A stretch of DNA of 64,000 bases from Mycolicibacterium peregrinum (GTDB lineage: Bacteria > Actinomycetota > Actinomycetes > Mycobacteriales > Mycobacteriaceae): positions 38,456 to 102,455 of the forward strand of contig NZ_LQPP01000076.1 of NCBI RefSeq assembly GCF_002102345.1, in the 5' to 3' direction. Shown one piece after another: positions 36,141-45,353 of the stretch. Made by a program: the position numbers and the translations under genes. The notes under the pieces were generated by a model. That model was not told where the DNA came from. It did no database searches and saw nothing but the letters and a program-made list of their open reading frames with translations. Positions within the stretch are counted from its first letter, which is position 1; the number at the start of each line of letters is the position of its first letter.

Positions 36141-37649
36141 ATGCCTAATCAGCCTGCGCGCCGATCGGCGTCCGACGGGCTGCTGATCGCCGTCCTTGCG
36201 GCCGCCGGTATCAGTGTCTCGCTCATGCAGACCCTGATCATCCCGTTGATCCCGCAGTTGCCCACCTTGCTCGACACCACCGGGGCCAACGCCTCGTGGG
36301 CGATCACCGCGACCCTGCTGACCGGTGCGGTCGCGACACCGATGCTGGGCCGTCTCGGGGATATGTTCGGCCCCAAGTGGATTCTCGTGTTGTGCGCCGT
36401 CCTGCTGTTCGTCGGATCGGTGATCGCCGCCATGACCACCTCGCTGATCCCGTTGATCATCGGGCGTGGGCTGCAGGGGTTCGGGGCCCCGGTGATCCCA
36501 CTGGGCATCAGCGTGCTGCGCGCCGCCCTGCCGCCTGAGCGGGTGGCCTCGGCCATGGGTTTGATGAGCGCGTCGCTGGGCGTCGGCGGCGCGCTGGGCC
36601 TGCCGTTGTCGGCGGTGATCGCCGAACAGTTCAACTGGCACGCCCTGTTCTGGTGTGCGGCCGCGCTCGGCCTGGCCTCGGGCATTCTGTTCGTCCTGTT
36701 GGTGCCCGACCTGGAACCGGTGTCCGCCGATCACCGGTTCGACCCGGTCGGCGCCGTCGCGCTGGGAATCGGCCTGGTGCTGCTGTTGCTGCCGATCTCC
36801 AAGGGCGCGATGTGGGGTTGGGCCAGTGCCACCACGTTGGGCATGTTCGCCGCCGCGGTGGCGACCTTCGGCGTGTTCACCTGGTGGCAGTACCGGGTGC
36901 CCTCACCCATCGTGGACATGCGCACCACGTTGAAACGGCCTGTACTGCTGACGAATCTGGCCTCGATCGCGGTGGGCTTCGGCATGTTCGCGCTGTCGCT
37001 GGTGGGCCCCCAGTTGCTCGAGATGCCGCGGGAGACCGGATTCGGCCTGGGGCAGAGCATGGTCGCCACCGGTCTGTGGATGGCACCCGGCGGACTGGCG
37101 ATGATGGCCGCGGCGCCGGTCGCCGCACGGGTGGTGTCGGCACGCGGGCCGAAGGTCGTCCTGGTGATCGGCAGCACGATCATCGCGGTGGGCTACCTGG
37201 CCGGCACCCTGATGCTCGGCAGCCCCGTCGGCCTGATGGTGCTCGGCCTGATCGTCAGCTTCGGCGTCGGTTTCGCCTTCGCCGCGCTACCCGCCTTGAT
37301 CAACGCCGCGGTGCCGGTGTCGGAGACCGCGTCCGCGAACAGCATCAACTCACTGGCCCGCTCGCTGGGGACCTCGACCTCCAGCGCGGTGATGACCGCG
37401 GTGCTGGCCCAGATGACCATCACGTTCGCCGGGCACGCGCTGCCGTCGCCGGCCGGGTTCCGCACCGCGCTGCTGATCGCGGCGGCCGCGGCTGCCGGTG
37501 CCGCGCTGATCGCCCTGGCGATACCGAAAGCGCCGGCCGGCCGGGACGTCGTAGAAGAACCGGACGAGGCGCTTTCAGAAGCCGCTGAGCGGTTGATGTC
37601 AAAGCGTGGCGATCTCGTAGCTGTCGAGCTGGCCGACCAGCGTCCGTAG
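36141..37649 (+). CDS. MFS transporter (DHA2-type multidrug exporter family)
   Basis: A 502-residue protein with about 14 helices. It shows the MFS loop GRLGDMFGPKWILVLCAVLLF, the motif GRGLQGFGAPVIPLGISVLRAALPPERVASAMGLMSASLGVGGALGLPLSAVI, and a terminal acidic tail. Its start ATG lies 14 bp after the mak stop, so read-through is likely. It probably exports drugs or an endogenous metabolite. Its last 51 bp overlap the end of the convergent dehydrogenase gene. Confidence 0.88.
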   Translation: MPNQPARRSASDGLLIAVLAAAGISVSLMQTLIIPLIPQLPTLLDTTGANASWAITATLLTGAVATPMLGRLGDMFGPKWILVLCAVLLFVGSVIAAMTTSLIPLIIGRGLQGFGAPVIPLGISVLRAALPPERVASAMGLMSASLGVGGALGLPLSAVIAEQFNWHALFWCAAALGLASGILFVLLVPDLEPVSADHRFDPVGAVALGIGLVLLLLPISKGAMWGWASATTLGMFAAAVATFGVFTWWQYRVPSPIVDMRTTLKRPVLLTNLASIAVGFGMFALSLVGPQLLEMPRETGFGLGQSMVATGLWMAPGGLAMMAAAPVAARVVSARGPKVVLVIGSTIIAVGYLAGTLMLGSPVGLMVLGLIVSFGVGFAFAALPALINAAVPVSETASANSINSLARSLGTSTSSAVMTAVLAQMTITFAGHALPSPAGFRTALLIAAAAAAGAALIALAIPKAPAGRDVVEEPDEALSEAAERLMSKRGDLVAVELADQRP

Positions 37650-38711
37650 CTGATCCGACGACGAGCCCAGGGTGTGCTCGATCGCGGTCAGTCGCGCGGC
37701 GTAGTGGCCGACGGGGTACTCCGCGGTGACGCCGATACCGCCGTGCAGCTGAATCGACTCCTGCGAGATGTGCCGACCCGAGCGGCCGATCTGCAGCTTG
37801 GCGCGCGCCGCGATCACCGGGTTGAGCTCGCCGTCGGCGATCGACATCGCGGCGTAGGTGCCCATGCTGCGCGCCAGTTCCAGCGACATGTACATGTCGG
37901 CGGCGCGCTGGGTCAGCGTCTGGAACTTGCTCAGCGTGACCCCGAACTGCTTGCGCTGCTTGAGGTAATCGGTGGACAGCCGCAGCGATTCCTCCATCAC
38001 TCCGACCGCCTCGGCGCACAGCGCCGCCGAGATCCGCACCAGGGCGTTGGCGATCGCCTCACCCGCGTCGGCGGCCTCGCCGAGCGGCTCGGCAGGCGTG
38101 GCATCGAAGGTGATCTGGGCGCCGCGCTGGCCGTCGAAGGTGCGGTAGCCGGTGCGGGTCACATTCGCGGCGTCGACCAGGAACAGTCCGGTCCCGGCCT
38201 CAGCACCCTCGCCGGGCAGGGCCGCACTGACGATCAGTGTGTCGGCGACGTCGCCGGCCAACACCGGATTCTTGGTGCCGCTCAACACCCATCCGTCGCC
38301 GTTGCGCGTCGCGGACGTCGTCACCCCGGCCGTTCCCCGCACACCAGGCTCGGCGTGCGCGAAGGCCAGGATCCGCTCACCCGCGGCGACCTCGTCGAGC
38401 AGGGCGCGCTGGGCGTCGGTGCCCACCTCGGCGATGATCGCGCCGGGGCCGATCGCGCCGTGCAGGACGGGTTCGGGTGCCAGCCGGCGCCCGATCTCGT
38501 TCAGCACCACCATGATCTCGATCTGGCCGCCGGAGTCCTCATCGAAACCCAGTCCCAGAACGCCGATCTCGGCGAGCTGGCCCCAGACCTGGCGGTCGAA
38601 TCCCGGCTCGGACTCCACCACCTTGTTGCGCTTTTCGGTGTCGTAGCCCGACAGCAGGTCACGGGTGGTGTCCGCCAGCAGGGTCTGTTCGTCAGTCAGC
38701 TGAAAGTCCAT
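37599..38711 (-). CDS. acyl-CoA dehydrogenase, second subunit of a pair
   Basis: A 370-residue acyl-CoA dehydrogenase-like protein. The N-terminal domain is followed by FAD-contact segments such as KQFGVTLSKFQTLTQRAADMYMSLELARSMGTYAAM and the C-terminal GGIGVTAEYPVGHYAARLTAIEHTLGS. I see no obvious catalytic glutamate segment of the GSNEVQR type, which fits the non-catalytic or half-site partner of heterotetrameric FadE pairs. It starts 8 bp after its companion gene. Confidence 0.85.
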   Translation of the reverse strand: MDFQLTDEQTLLADTTRDLLSGYDTEKRNKVVESEPGFDRQVWGQLAEIGVLGLGFDEDSGGQIEIMVVLNEIGRRLAPEPVLHGAIGPGAIIAEVGTDAQRALLDEVAAGERILAFAHAEPGVRGTAGVTTSATRNGDGWVLSGTKNPVLAGDVADTLIVSAALPGEGAEAGTGLFLVDAANVTRTGYRTFDGQRGAQITFDATPAEPLGEAADAGEAIANALVRISAALCAEAVGVMEESLRLSTDYLKQRKQFGVTLSKFQTLTQRAADMYMSLELARSMGTYAAMSIADGELNPVIAARAKLQIGRSGRHISQESIQLHGGIGVTAEYPVGHYAARLTAIEHTLGSSSDQLRTLVGQLDSYEIATL

Positions 38712-38719
38712 GGCTCAAC

Positions 38720-39877
38720 TCACAATCCGAGAATGGTGGACGAGATGATGGTGCGCTGCACCTCGTTGCTACCGCCGTAGATCGAGGTCTTGCGGTAGTT
38801 GAGGTAGTGCGGGGCGGCGTGCTGCGCCCACTCCGGTGAGGCGATGTCGCCGGCCTCGTACGGTAGCGCGTCGGCGCCGGCCACCTCGACGAGCAGCTCG
38901 GTGGCGGTCTGCTGAAGCTGGCTGCCGCGCAGCTTGAGCACCGAGGATGCCGGGCTGGGCTTGCCGTCGGCCGAATCCGAGGTCACCCGCATCTGGGTGA
39001 GTTCCAGTGCCAGCACGTCGTTCTCGGCCTCGGCCAGGCGGGCGGCGAACAGCGGATCGGCCAGCAGGCCGTTGGCCGCGGCACGTTCCTTGACCTCGGC
39101 GAGGCGCACCTTGGTGCGGGCCACCTGGGCGATGCCGGTCCGTTCGTTGCCGAGCAGGAACTTCGCATAGGTCCAGCCCTGGTTCTCCTCGCCGACGAGC
39201 TGGTTGGCGGGCACCCGGACGTCTTCGAAGAAGACCTCGTTGACCTCGTAGCTGCCGTCGATCAGCTTGATCGGGCGCAGCGTGACACCGGGGGTGTCCA
39301 TTTCGAACAGCAGGAACGAGATGCCGGCCTGCTTCTTGGGCGCCTGCGGGTCGGTGCGGACCAGGCAGAAGATCCAGTCCGCGTGCTGACCGAGCGTGGT
39401 CCACGTCTTCTGGCCGTTGACGACGTAGCTGTCGCCGTCGCGCACCGCGGTGGTGCGCAGCGAGGCCAGATCGGAGCCGGCCTCGGGCTCGGAGAAGCCC
39501 TGGCACCACCAGATGTCCAGTGCCGCGGTCGGCGGCAGGAAGCGTTCCTTGACCTCCTGCGAGCCGAACTCGGCGATCACCGGTCCGACCATCCGGGCGT
39601 TGAAGGTAAGCGGCTCGGGGACGCTGGCCAGCTGCATCTCGTCGAGCCAGATCTGATGCTGGTTGGGCGTCCAGTCCTTGCCGCCCCACTCGACGGGCCA
39701 GTTGGGCACCGCCAGGCCGTGTTCATGGAGGATTTTGTGCGCCGTGATGATGCCCTCTTTGCCGATCGGCAGCCCCAGCCGGTTTCGTTCTCGAAGCTCG
39801 GCGGGAATCTTCGTCGTGTAGAAGGTGCGCAGCTCATCGCGGAAAGCTGCTTCCTCCGGTGTGAGCGCCAGTTGCAT
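38720..39877 (-). CDS. acyl-CoA dehydrogenase, first subunit of a pair
   Basis: A 385-residue FAD enzyme. It shows the substrate/FAD segment WWCQGFSEPEAGSDLASLRT, KTWTTLGQHADWIFCLVRT, and the C-terminal YGGSNEVQRTIISSTILGL, typical of FadE proteins. Mycobacterial pairs of this type (for example FadE26/27 and FadE28/29) form alpha2beta2 enzymes acting on sterol side-chain or other bulky acyl-CoAs; that substrate class is inference only. The pair lies 22 bp downstream of a palindrome at 39914-39929. Confidence 0.9.
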   Translation of the reverse strand: MQLALTPEEAAFRDELRTFYTTKIPAELRERNRLGLPIGKEGIITAHKILHEHGLAVPNWPVEWGGKDWTPNQHQIWLDEMQLASVPEPLTFNARMVGPVIAEFGSQEVKERFLPPTAALDIWWCQGFSEPEAGSDLASLRTTAVRDGDSYVVNGQKTWTTLGQHADWIFCLVRTDPQAPKKQAGISFLLFEMDTPGVTLRPIKLIDGSYEVNEVFFEDVRVPANQLVGEENQGWTYAKFLLGNERTGIAQVARTKVRLAEVKERAAANGLLADPLFAARLAEAENDVLALELTQMRVTSDSADGKPSPASSVLKLRGSQLQQTATELLVEVAGADALPYEAGDIASPEWAQHAAPHYLNYRKTSIYGGSNEVQRTIISSTILGL

Positions 39878-39913
39878 GACCGTCTCCCTGTCGGTGGATC
39901 TGAGTGCACACTA

Positions 39914-39929
39914 AACCACCCGGTTGGTT
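39914..39929. promoter_or_regulatory. imperfect palindrome upstream of the acyl-CoA dehydrogenase pair
   Basis: AACCACCCGGTTGGTT, 14 of 16 positions symmetric, located 36 bp upstream of the first dehydrogenase ATG (39877, minus strand). It resembles a TetR/FadR-type operator, but no adjacent regulator is known. Confidence 0.35.
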
Positions 39930-39948
39930 GGGGGCACCTGGGTCCGGG

Positions 39949-40755
39949 TTAGCGCACCAGCCGGCGCAGCAGCGACGAGGCCACGACGACTCCCAGCACC
40001 GCGGCCGCGATCAGCACGCTGATGTCGAGCGCCCAATTGGTCGGTGTGCCGATCAGCAGCCCGCGTAGCGCGTTCACCTCATAGCTGAGCGGGTTGACCG
40101 TGGACAGCCATCGCAGCCAGGTCGGCATGATGTCGACGGGATAGAGCGCATTGGACGCGAAGAACAACGGCATGGTGATGGCCTGGCCGATGCCCATCAG
40201 CCGGTCCCGTTTGCGCACCAAACCGGCCAGGGTCATCGACAGACACGCGAAGAACGCCGCACCCAGCGCCACCACGGCCATCGCGGCCAGGATGCGCAGC
40301 GGATTGACCGTCATCGCGATGCCCATCAGATAGGCGAGAAGCACCACTCCGAGCACCTGGACCACCGAGCGCACGCCGGCTGCGAACGCCTTGCCCGCCA
40401 CTAGTGCAGAGGCCGGCGCGGGAGTAACCATGAGTTTGGCCAGAATGCCGGCGTCTCGGTCCCAGATGATCTGGATGCCATAGAAGATCGAGATGAACAG
40501 GGCCGACTGGGCGATGACGCCCGGCGCCAGGAATGTCAGGTAGGGAACGCCACCGGTGTCTACGAGATGCAGCCGGCTGAAGGTCTGGCCGAAGATCAGC
40601 AGCCATAGCGCGGGCTGGACCATGCGGGTGAAGAGTTCGGTGCGGTCGTGGCGCAGCTTCTGCAGTTCGACGAGGGCGAAGGCCGACATCCGCAGTGCCA
40701 TCGCGCGGACCCGTCGCATCCCGCGCGGCGCCAGGACCAGGGACTCAGCTGGCAC
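39949..40755 (-). CDS. ABC-2 type (DrrB-like) exporter permease
   Basis: About 268 residues from GTG 40755, which overlaps the ATPase 3' end; GTG 40779 is the alternative. Six helices are seen, with LVELQKLRHDRTELFTRMVQPALWLLIFGQTF and MPLFFASNALYPVDIMPTWLRWLSTVNPLSYEVNALR characteristic of the DrrB/ABC-2 family. It partners the ATPase encoded just upstream and the MarR regulator, so it is a drug- or lipid-export permease. Confidence 0.86.
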   Translation of the reverse strand: MPAESLVLAPRGMRRVRAMALRMSAFALVELQKLRHDRTELFTRMVQPALWLLIFGQTFSRLHLVDTGGVPYLTFLAPGVIAQSALFISIFYGIQIIWDRDAGILAKLMVTPAPASALVAGKAFAAGVRSVVQVLGVVLLAYLMGIAMTVNPLRILAAMAVVALGAAFFACLSMTLAGLVRKRDRLMGIGQAITMPLFFASNALYPVDIMPTWLRWLSTVNPLSYEVNALRGLLIGTPTNWALDISVLIAAAVLGVVVASSLLRRLVR

Positions 40756-41572
40756 GGCGGGCCGTCCTGCGGGTCGCACGCACCTCGCGCATGGCGCCGG
40801 ACTGTTGCCCGGCGTCGGTCAGGTCCGAACCGGCGTAGTGGCGGAAGACGTCCTCGAGCGTGGCGTCGGGGGCATCGGTGGCCTTGACCACCCGCTCCTT
40901 GAGTTCGGCGGGCGTTCCGACCGCCTGCAACCGGCCGTGGTGCATCAGTGCCACCCGGTCGCACAGGGCGTCGGCTTCGCCCATGTAGTGCGTGGTGAGC
41001 AGCACCGTCATCCCGAACTCTGCCTGCATCCGGCCGACCTGCGTCCAGACGCTGTCGCGGGCGATGGGATCGAGTCCGACCGTGGGCTCGTCGAGGATCA
41101 GCAGCAGTGGACGGTTGACGAGGGCCTGGGCCAGCTCGAGGCGGCGCACCATGCCGCCTGAGTAGGTGCCCGCCACGGCATCGGCGACGTCGAGCAACTG
41201 CATCGACTCCAGCGCCTGGTCGACCCGCTCCCTGCGTTCGGCCCGCGGCACGTCGTAAAGACGCGCGAACAACTCGACGTTCTGTCGGCCGGTCAGTGCC
41301 GCCTCGATCGAGAGTTGTTGCGGCACATAGCCGATGTTGTGCCGGATGTCCATGGTGCGCCGCTCGGCGTCGAGGCCGAAGATCCGCACCTCGCCCTCCT
41401 GGACCGGTGTCAGTGTGGTCAGCACCCGCACCGCTGTGGTCTTGCCTGCCCCGTTCGGGCCGAGCAGGCCCAGGGTCTCACCGCGATGTACCTGCAGGGT
41501 GAGGTCGTCGACGGCGGTGAAGGTGCCGTAACGGTGGGTCAGGTGCCGGCAGTCGATGGCCGGGTCGGTCAT
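40745..41572 (-). CDS. ABC exporter ATP-binding protein (DrrA-like)
   Basis: A 275-residue protein with Walker A GPNGAGKTT, signature YSGGMVRRLELA, Walker B LLLILDEPTVGLD and the H-loop TTHYMGEADALCDR. The VPQQLSIEAALTGRQNVELFARLY and VEAVFRHYAGSDL-like segments are typical of daunorubicin-resistance type ATPases. Its start overlaps the MarR stop by 4 nt, and it overlaps the permease gene by 11 nt, so the three genes are translated together. Confidence 0.9.
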   Translation of the reverse strand: MTDPAIDCRHLTHRYGTFTAVDDLTLQVHRGETLGLLGPNGAGKTTAVRVLTTLTPVQEGEVRIFGLDAERRTMDIRHNIGYVPQQLSIEAALTGRQNVELFARLYDVPRAERRERVDQALESMQLLDVADAVAGTYSGGMVRRLELAQALVNRPLLLILDEPTVGLDPIARDSVWTQVGRMQAEFGMTVLLTTHYMGEADALCDRVALMHHGRLQAVGTPAELKERVVKATDAPDATLEDVFRHYAGSDLTDAGQQSGAMREVRATRRTARRAS

Positions 41573-42021
41573 GTGTCCCCCTCGTGCAGGAGGCGGGTCA
41601 GTTCGGTCATCACGTCCAATCCGTTTGCCAGGTCATTGATCTGGTCGGCGTCGAGTCGTGCCAGCACTGCCGACAGCGCGGCGCGGCGGGCCGCCCTGGA
41701 CTCGTCGGCGATCGCCTGTGCGGGCGGGGTGAGTCGTAGACGGACCACCCGCCGGTCCGAGTCGTCGGTGGTTCTGGCCAGCAGTCCGTCGCCCACCAGC
41801 CGCGACACCAGCGTGGACGCGGAGTTGGGCACCAGGCTGAGTTCGGCGGCCGCTTCCCGTACCGAGATGTCGGGCCGTCGGCCGACCAGGCGCAACAGTT
41901 CCCCCTGTGACTGGGTCAACCCGGTGGCGTCGAATCCGCCGCCGGTGGACCGACGTAGCTGCCTGCGGAACCGGCCGACGACGGTGAACAGTTCGCCGAC
42001 GAGATCTCGATGTGGGTCCAC
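41569..42021 (-). CDS. MarR-family transcriptional regulator of the ABC exporter
   Basis: 150 residues from GTG 42021; a longer reading to 42222 crosses the operator and is not supported. The winged-helix segment is QGELLRLVGRRPDISVREAAAELSLVPNSASTLVSRLVGDGLLARTTDDSDRRVVRLRLTPPA, a clear MarR pattern. Its 3' end overlaps the ATPase start. It sits 8 bp downstream of a 23-bp palindrome and is the expected repressor of the exporter. Confidence 0.9.
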   Translation of the reverse strand: MDPHRDLVGELFTVVGRFRRQLRRSTGGGFDATGLTQSQGELLRLVGRRPDISVREAAAELSLVPNSASTLVSRLVGDGLLARTTDDSDRRVVRLRLTPPAQAIADESRAARRAALSAVLARLDADQINDLANGLDVMTELTRLLHEGDT

Positions 42022-42029
42022 GCCGACAG

Positions 42030-42052
42030 AATACCTCTGTAACAGAGGTATT
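42030..42052. promoter_or_regulatory. 23-bp palindromic MarR operator
   Basis: Arms AATACCTCTGT and ACAGAGGTATT with a single central A, perfect over 11 bp each side, 8 bp upstream of the MarR start codon. This is a very strong candidate operator for the MarR-DrrAB-like operon. Confidence 0.7.
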
Positions 42053-42321
42053 GCATGGTGCGTGACGATGAAATGAAAGTCGAATGAATCCACTCGGGGG
42101 CTCGAAAGGGGGGCGCGGCAAACCCGCTGAGACGCCGCAGCCGTGGCCGCAGGGTAGTTGCCGCCGCTCTTCGGCTCGTACCCCCCAGCCCGCCCGGCCG
42201 GTGACATCAAGCAAGCGCTCAACGTCTACTTAGGCGGCCACGGCTGCTACATGTCCAAGGTACCAGATTTCCTGGTTAGGGCACGGACATTGGGCCAATT
42301 AGCAACGCTTTGAATTGACGC
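42053..42321. other. intergenic region with no recognised feature
   Basis: This is the gap between the MarR operator and the glgX stop codon. I see no gene, repeat or clear terminator. Both flanking genes are on the minus strand, so it should hold the MarR promoter and the end of the glgX transcript. Confidence 0.5.
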
Positions 42322-44472
42322 TCAATCTGATTCGGCCTGCAGCACCAGCACGGCGCGTGCGTCCACACTGACGGTGTTGCCGGCCGGGGCGGCATCGCGT
42401 GTGGAGTTTGCCGAAGTGCTGATCGCGGGAATCCAGCGGGCCCCGAATTGCGCCGGTGGTAACGCGAACTCGATGGGCTCGTAGTGCGCGTTGAAGCACA
42501 GCAGGAACGAGTCGTCGACCACGCGCTGGCCCCGGACGTCCGGGTCGGCGATGCCCTGACCGTTCAGGTACACGGCAACCGACTTGGCATACCCCGTCTC
42601 CCAGTCCTCGGCGGACATGTCGGAGCCGTCAGGGGCGAACCAGGCGATGTCGGGCAGTGCGGCCGCGCCCGCCTCCCGTACCGGTCGACCGTCGAAGAAC
42701 CTGCGGCGCCGGAACACCGGATGCGCCGCCCGCAGCGCCGACACCGACCGGGTGAACTCGACCAGGTCGAGATCAGCTGTGGCCCAGTCGATCCAGGAGA
42801 TCTCGTTGTCCTGGCAGTAGACGTTGTTGTTCCCGCGCTGGCTGCGGCCCAACTCGTCGCCATGGGAGAGCATCGGAACACCCTGGGACAGCAGCAGGGT
42901 GGCCAGGAAGTTGCGCTGCTGTTGCGCGCGCAGGGTGTTGACCGCAGGATCGTCGGACGGGCCTTCGGCCCCGCAGTTCCACGACTTGTTGTTACTTTCC
43001 CCGTCGCGGTTGTCCTCGCCGTTGGCCTGGTTGTGTTTTTCGTTGTAGGACACCAGATCACGCAAGGTGAACCCGTCGTGTGCGGTGACGAAGTTGATCG
43101 AGGCGAACGGGCGACGGCCGGTCTGCTCGTACAGATCGGCCGAACCCGTCAGCCGGTAGGCGAACTCGTCGAGGGTGGCCGGCTCGCCCCGCCAATAGTC
43201 GCGCACGGTGTCGCGGAACTTGCCGTTCCACTCGGTCCACTGGGGCGGGAAGTTGCCCACCTGGTAACCGCCGGGGCCGACATCCCACGGCTCGGCGATC
43301 AGCTTGACCTGGCTGACGATCGGATCCTGTTGCACCAGTTCGAAGAACGCGCTCAGCCGGTCCACGTCATAGAACTCGCGGGCCAGCGTGGCGGCCAGGT
43401 CGAAGCGGAACCCGTCGACATGCATCTCCGTCACCCAGTACCGCAACGAGTCCATGATCAGCTGCAACGAGTGGGGATGACCGACGTTGAGGCTGTTACC
43501 GGTGCCGGTGTAATCCATGTAGTACTGCTTGTCGTCGTCCACCAGCCGGTAGTAGGCGGCATTGTCGATACCGCGCATCGACAGCGTCGGACCCAGGTGG
43601 TTGCCCTCGGCCGTGTGGTTGTAGACGACGTCGAGGATCACCTCGATGCCGTTGGCGTGCAGTTCACGCACCATGGCCTTGAACTCCTGCACGTGACCGC
43701 CCGGGGTGCCGGCCGAACTGTAGCGCGGGTCCGGCGCCAGGAACCCGATCGTGTTGTAACCCCAGTAATTCGACAGACCTTTGTCGACCAGGGTGGAGTC
43801 GTCCACGAAGTGGTGCACCGGCATCAGCTCGATGGCGTTGACCCCCAAGGCTTTCAGATGCTCGACGATCACTGGGTGGGCAACGCCTGCGTAGGTTCCA
43901 CGCAGTTGCTCGGGAATGTCGGGGTGGGTCTGGGTGAGGCCCTTGACATGGGCCTCGTAGATGACGGTGTCGGCGTACTCATGGCTGGGTGGGTGGTCGA
44001 CGCCCCAGTCGAAATACGGGTTGATCACCACGGCTTTCGGCATGTGGGTCGCCGAATCCTCGTCGTTGCGCGTGTCAGGATCGTCGAAGTCGTAGGAGAA
44101 GAGTGGCTGGCCCCAGTCGAAGGCACCTTCGATGGCCTTGGCATACGGGTCGAGCACCAGCTTGTTCGGGTTGCAGCGGTGCCCGGCTGCCGGATCGTAC
44201 GGGCCGTACACCCGGTAGCCGTAGCGCTGGCCGGGCTCGATCCCGGGAATGAAACCGTGCCAGACGAATCCGTCCACCTCGGGAAGCGTCACCCGCGTCT
44301 CCTGCAGGGCCCCGGACTCGTCGGGATCGAACAGGCACAGCTCGACCCGGTCGGCGACCTCGCTGAACAACGCGAAATTGGTACCTGAGCCGTCATAGGT
44401 CGCACCGAGCGGGTACGGCTTGCCCCGCCACATTTCCAGAGAGCTTCGGTCAACTTGATCCGTGGAGGTCAC
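42322..44472 (-). CDS. glgX: glycogen debranching enzyme GlgX/TreX
   Basis: A 716-residue GH13_11 enzyme from GTG 44472. An N-terminal CBM48 domain (YPLGATYDGSGTNFALFSEVADRVELCLFD) is followed by the catalytic barrel, with the nucleophile in DGFRFDLAATL, acid/base in LIAEPWDVGPGGYQVG and FVTAHDGFTLRD. It hydrolyses alpha-1,6 branch linkages of glycogen-like glucan in the cytosol. Functionally it joins the treS-mak genes upstream in alpha-glucan metabolism, though it is not in their operon. Confidence 0.94.
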   Translation of the reverse strand: MTSTDQVDRSSLEMWRGKPYPLGATYDGSGTNFALFSEVADRVELCLFDPDESGALQETRVTLPEVDGFVWHGFIPGIEPGQRYGYRVYGPYDPAAGHRCNPNKLVLDPYAKAIEGAFDWGQPLFSYDFDDPDTRNDEDSATHMPKAVVINPYFDWGVDHPPSHEYADTVIYEAHVKGLTQTHPDIPEQLRGTYAGVAHPVIVEHLKALGVNAIELMPVHHFVDDSTLVDKGLSNYWGYNTIGFLAPDPRYSSAGTPGGHVQEFKAMVRELHANGIEVILDVVYNHTAEGNHLGPTLSMRGIDNAAYYRLVDDDKQYYMDYTGTGNSLNVGHPHSLQLIMDSLRYWVTEMHVDGFRFDLAATLAREFYDVDRLSAFFELVQQDPIVSQVKLIAEPWDVGPGGYQVGNFPPQWTEWNGKFRDTVRDYWRGEPATLDEFAYRLTGSADLYEQTGRRPFASINFVTAHDGFTLRDLVSYNEKHNQANGEDNRDGESNNKSWNCGAEGPSDDPAVNTLRAQQQRNFLATLLLSQGVPMLSHGDELGRSQRGNNNVYCQDNEISWIDWATADLDLVEFTRSVSALRAAHPVFRRRRFFDGRPVREAGAAALPDIAWFAPDGSDMSAEDWETGYAKSVAVYLNGQGIADPDVRGQRVVDDSFLLCFNAHYEPIEFALPPAQFGARWIPAISTSANSTRDAAPAGNTVSVDARAVLVLQAESD

Positions 44473-44537
44473 AAATTCGACGATACGGCGCTCGGGGATC
44501 TGCGGCCGGACGAACGGGCGGCGGTACCTTACGACCT

Positions 44538-45353
44538 GTGCCCCTTCGCTCCGAACCGCCGGAATACCGGACAGTGCGGCTCGCCGTCGACGACCAGGTC
44601 GCGGTCATCACACTGGACCGTCCAGCGCAGCGCAACGCCTTCGGCGGGGGGATGCGCGAGGAGTTGGCCGATGCCTACCTGCGATGCGACGCCGACGACG
44701 CAGTCCGGGTGATCGTGCTCACCGGGGCCCCACCCGCGTTCTGCGCCGGTGCGGATCTCGGCGCGGGGGAGCAGACCTTCACCGAGCCGGGGCAGGAGTT
44801 CAGCGCCGCCGGGCTGGCCGTAACGGCCTGGACTCTCGGCAAGCCGGTGATCGCGGCCGTCAACGGACATGCCATCGGTATCGGCCTGACTCTCGCATTG
44901 CAGTGCGACATCAGGTTTTTCGCCGCCGGTGCCCGGTACGGCGTGGTGCAGGCCCGGCGCGGCATGGTCGGCGACGCCTACTCACACTGGGTGCTTCCCC
45001 GGCTGGTGGGCCTGGCCAATGCCGCAGAGATCCTGCTGACCGGAGCCACATTCGACGGACATCGCGCCGTCGAACTCGGCCTGGGTAGCCGGGTGCTGCC
45101 GGCGGAGCAGGTGCTGCCCGCCGCACTGGAACTCGCACACGACATCGCGGTCAACACCGCGCCGATGTCGGTCGCGGCCAGCAAGCGGCTGCTGTGGGAT
45201 TCATATGACCTCGACCGGGCGGGTGTCGGCGCCCGGGAGACCGAGATTCACCTGGAGTTGATGGCACACGACGACGCGCGCGAAGGCGTGCGTGCCTACG
45301 TCGAGCGTCGGGATCCGCGCTGGTCGGGCCGGCCCGTCGATCCGACTAGATGA
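44538..45353 (+). CDS. enoyl-CoA hydratase/isomerase family protein
   Basis: A 271-residue crotonase-fold protein from GTG 44538. The CoA-binding ITLDRPAQRNAFGG and oxyanion FCAGADLGAG segments are present, together with KPVIAAVNGHAIGIGLTLALQCDIRF and a YGVVQARRGMVGDAYSHWVLPRLVG active-site region. It lacks a clear pair of catalytic glutamates, so hydratase versus isomerase is open. It is divergent from glgX and ends 8 bp into the 3' end of convergent pncA. Confidence 0.83.
   Translation: MPLRSEPPEYRTVRLAVDDQVAVITLDRPAQRNAFGGGMREELADAYLRCDADDAVRVIVLTGAPPAFCAGADLGAGEQTFTEPGQEFSAAGLAVTAWTLGKPVIAAVNGHAIGIGLTLALQCDIRFFAAGARYGVVQARRGMVGDAYSHWVLPRLVGLANAAEILLTGATFDGHRAVELGLGSRVLPAEQVLPAALELAHDIAVNTAPMSVAASKRLLWDSYDLDRAGVGARETEIHLELMAHDDAREGVRAYVERRDPRWSGRPVDPTR

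Noticed and set aside
36131..36156. TTAG...CTAA pattern around the MFS start codon as an IdeR box
   Set aside because: It matches the consensus only at the outer ends and overlaps the start codon; too weak to list.
35283..36734. 483-residue minus-strand open frame opposite mak and the MFS gene
   Set aside because: Strongly Arg/Pro/Gln-rich shadow of two genuine plus-strand genes.
42484..44388. 634-residue open frame on the plus strand across glgX
   Set aside because: It is antisense to the well-supported glgX gene, rich in Val/Gly/Arg from codon mirroring, and shows no domain.
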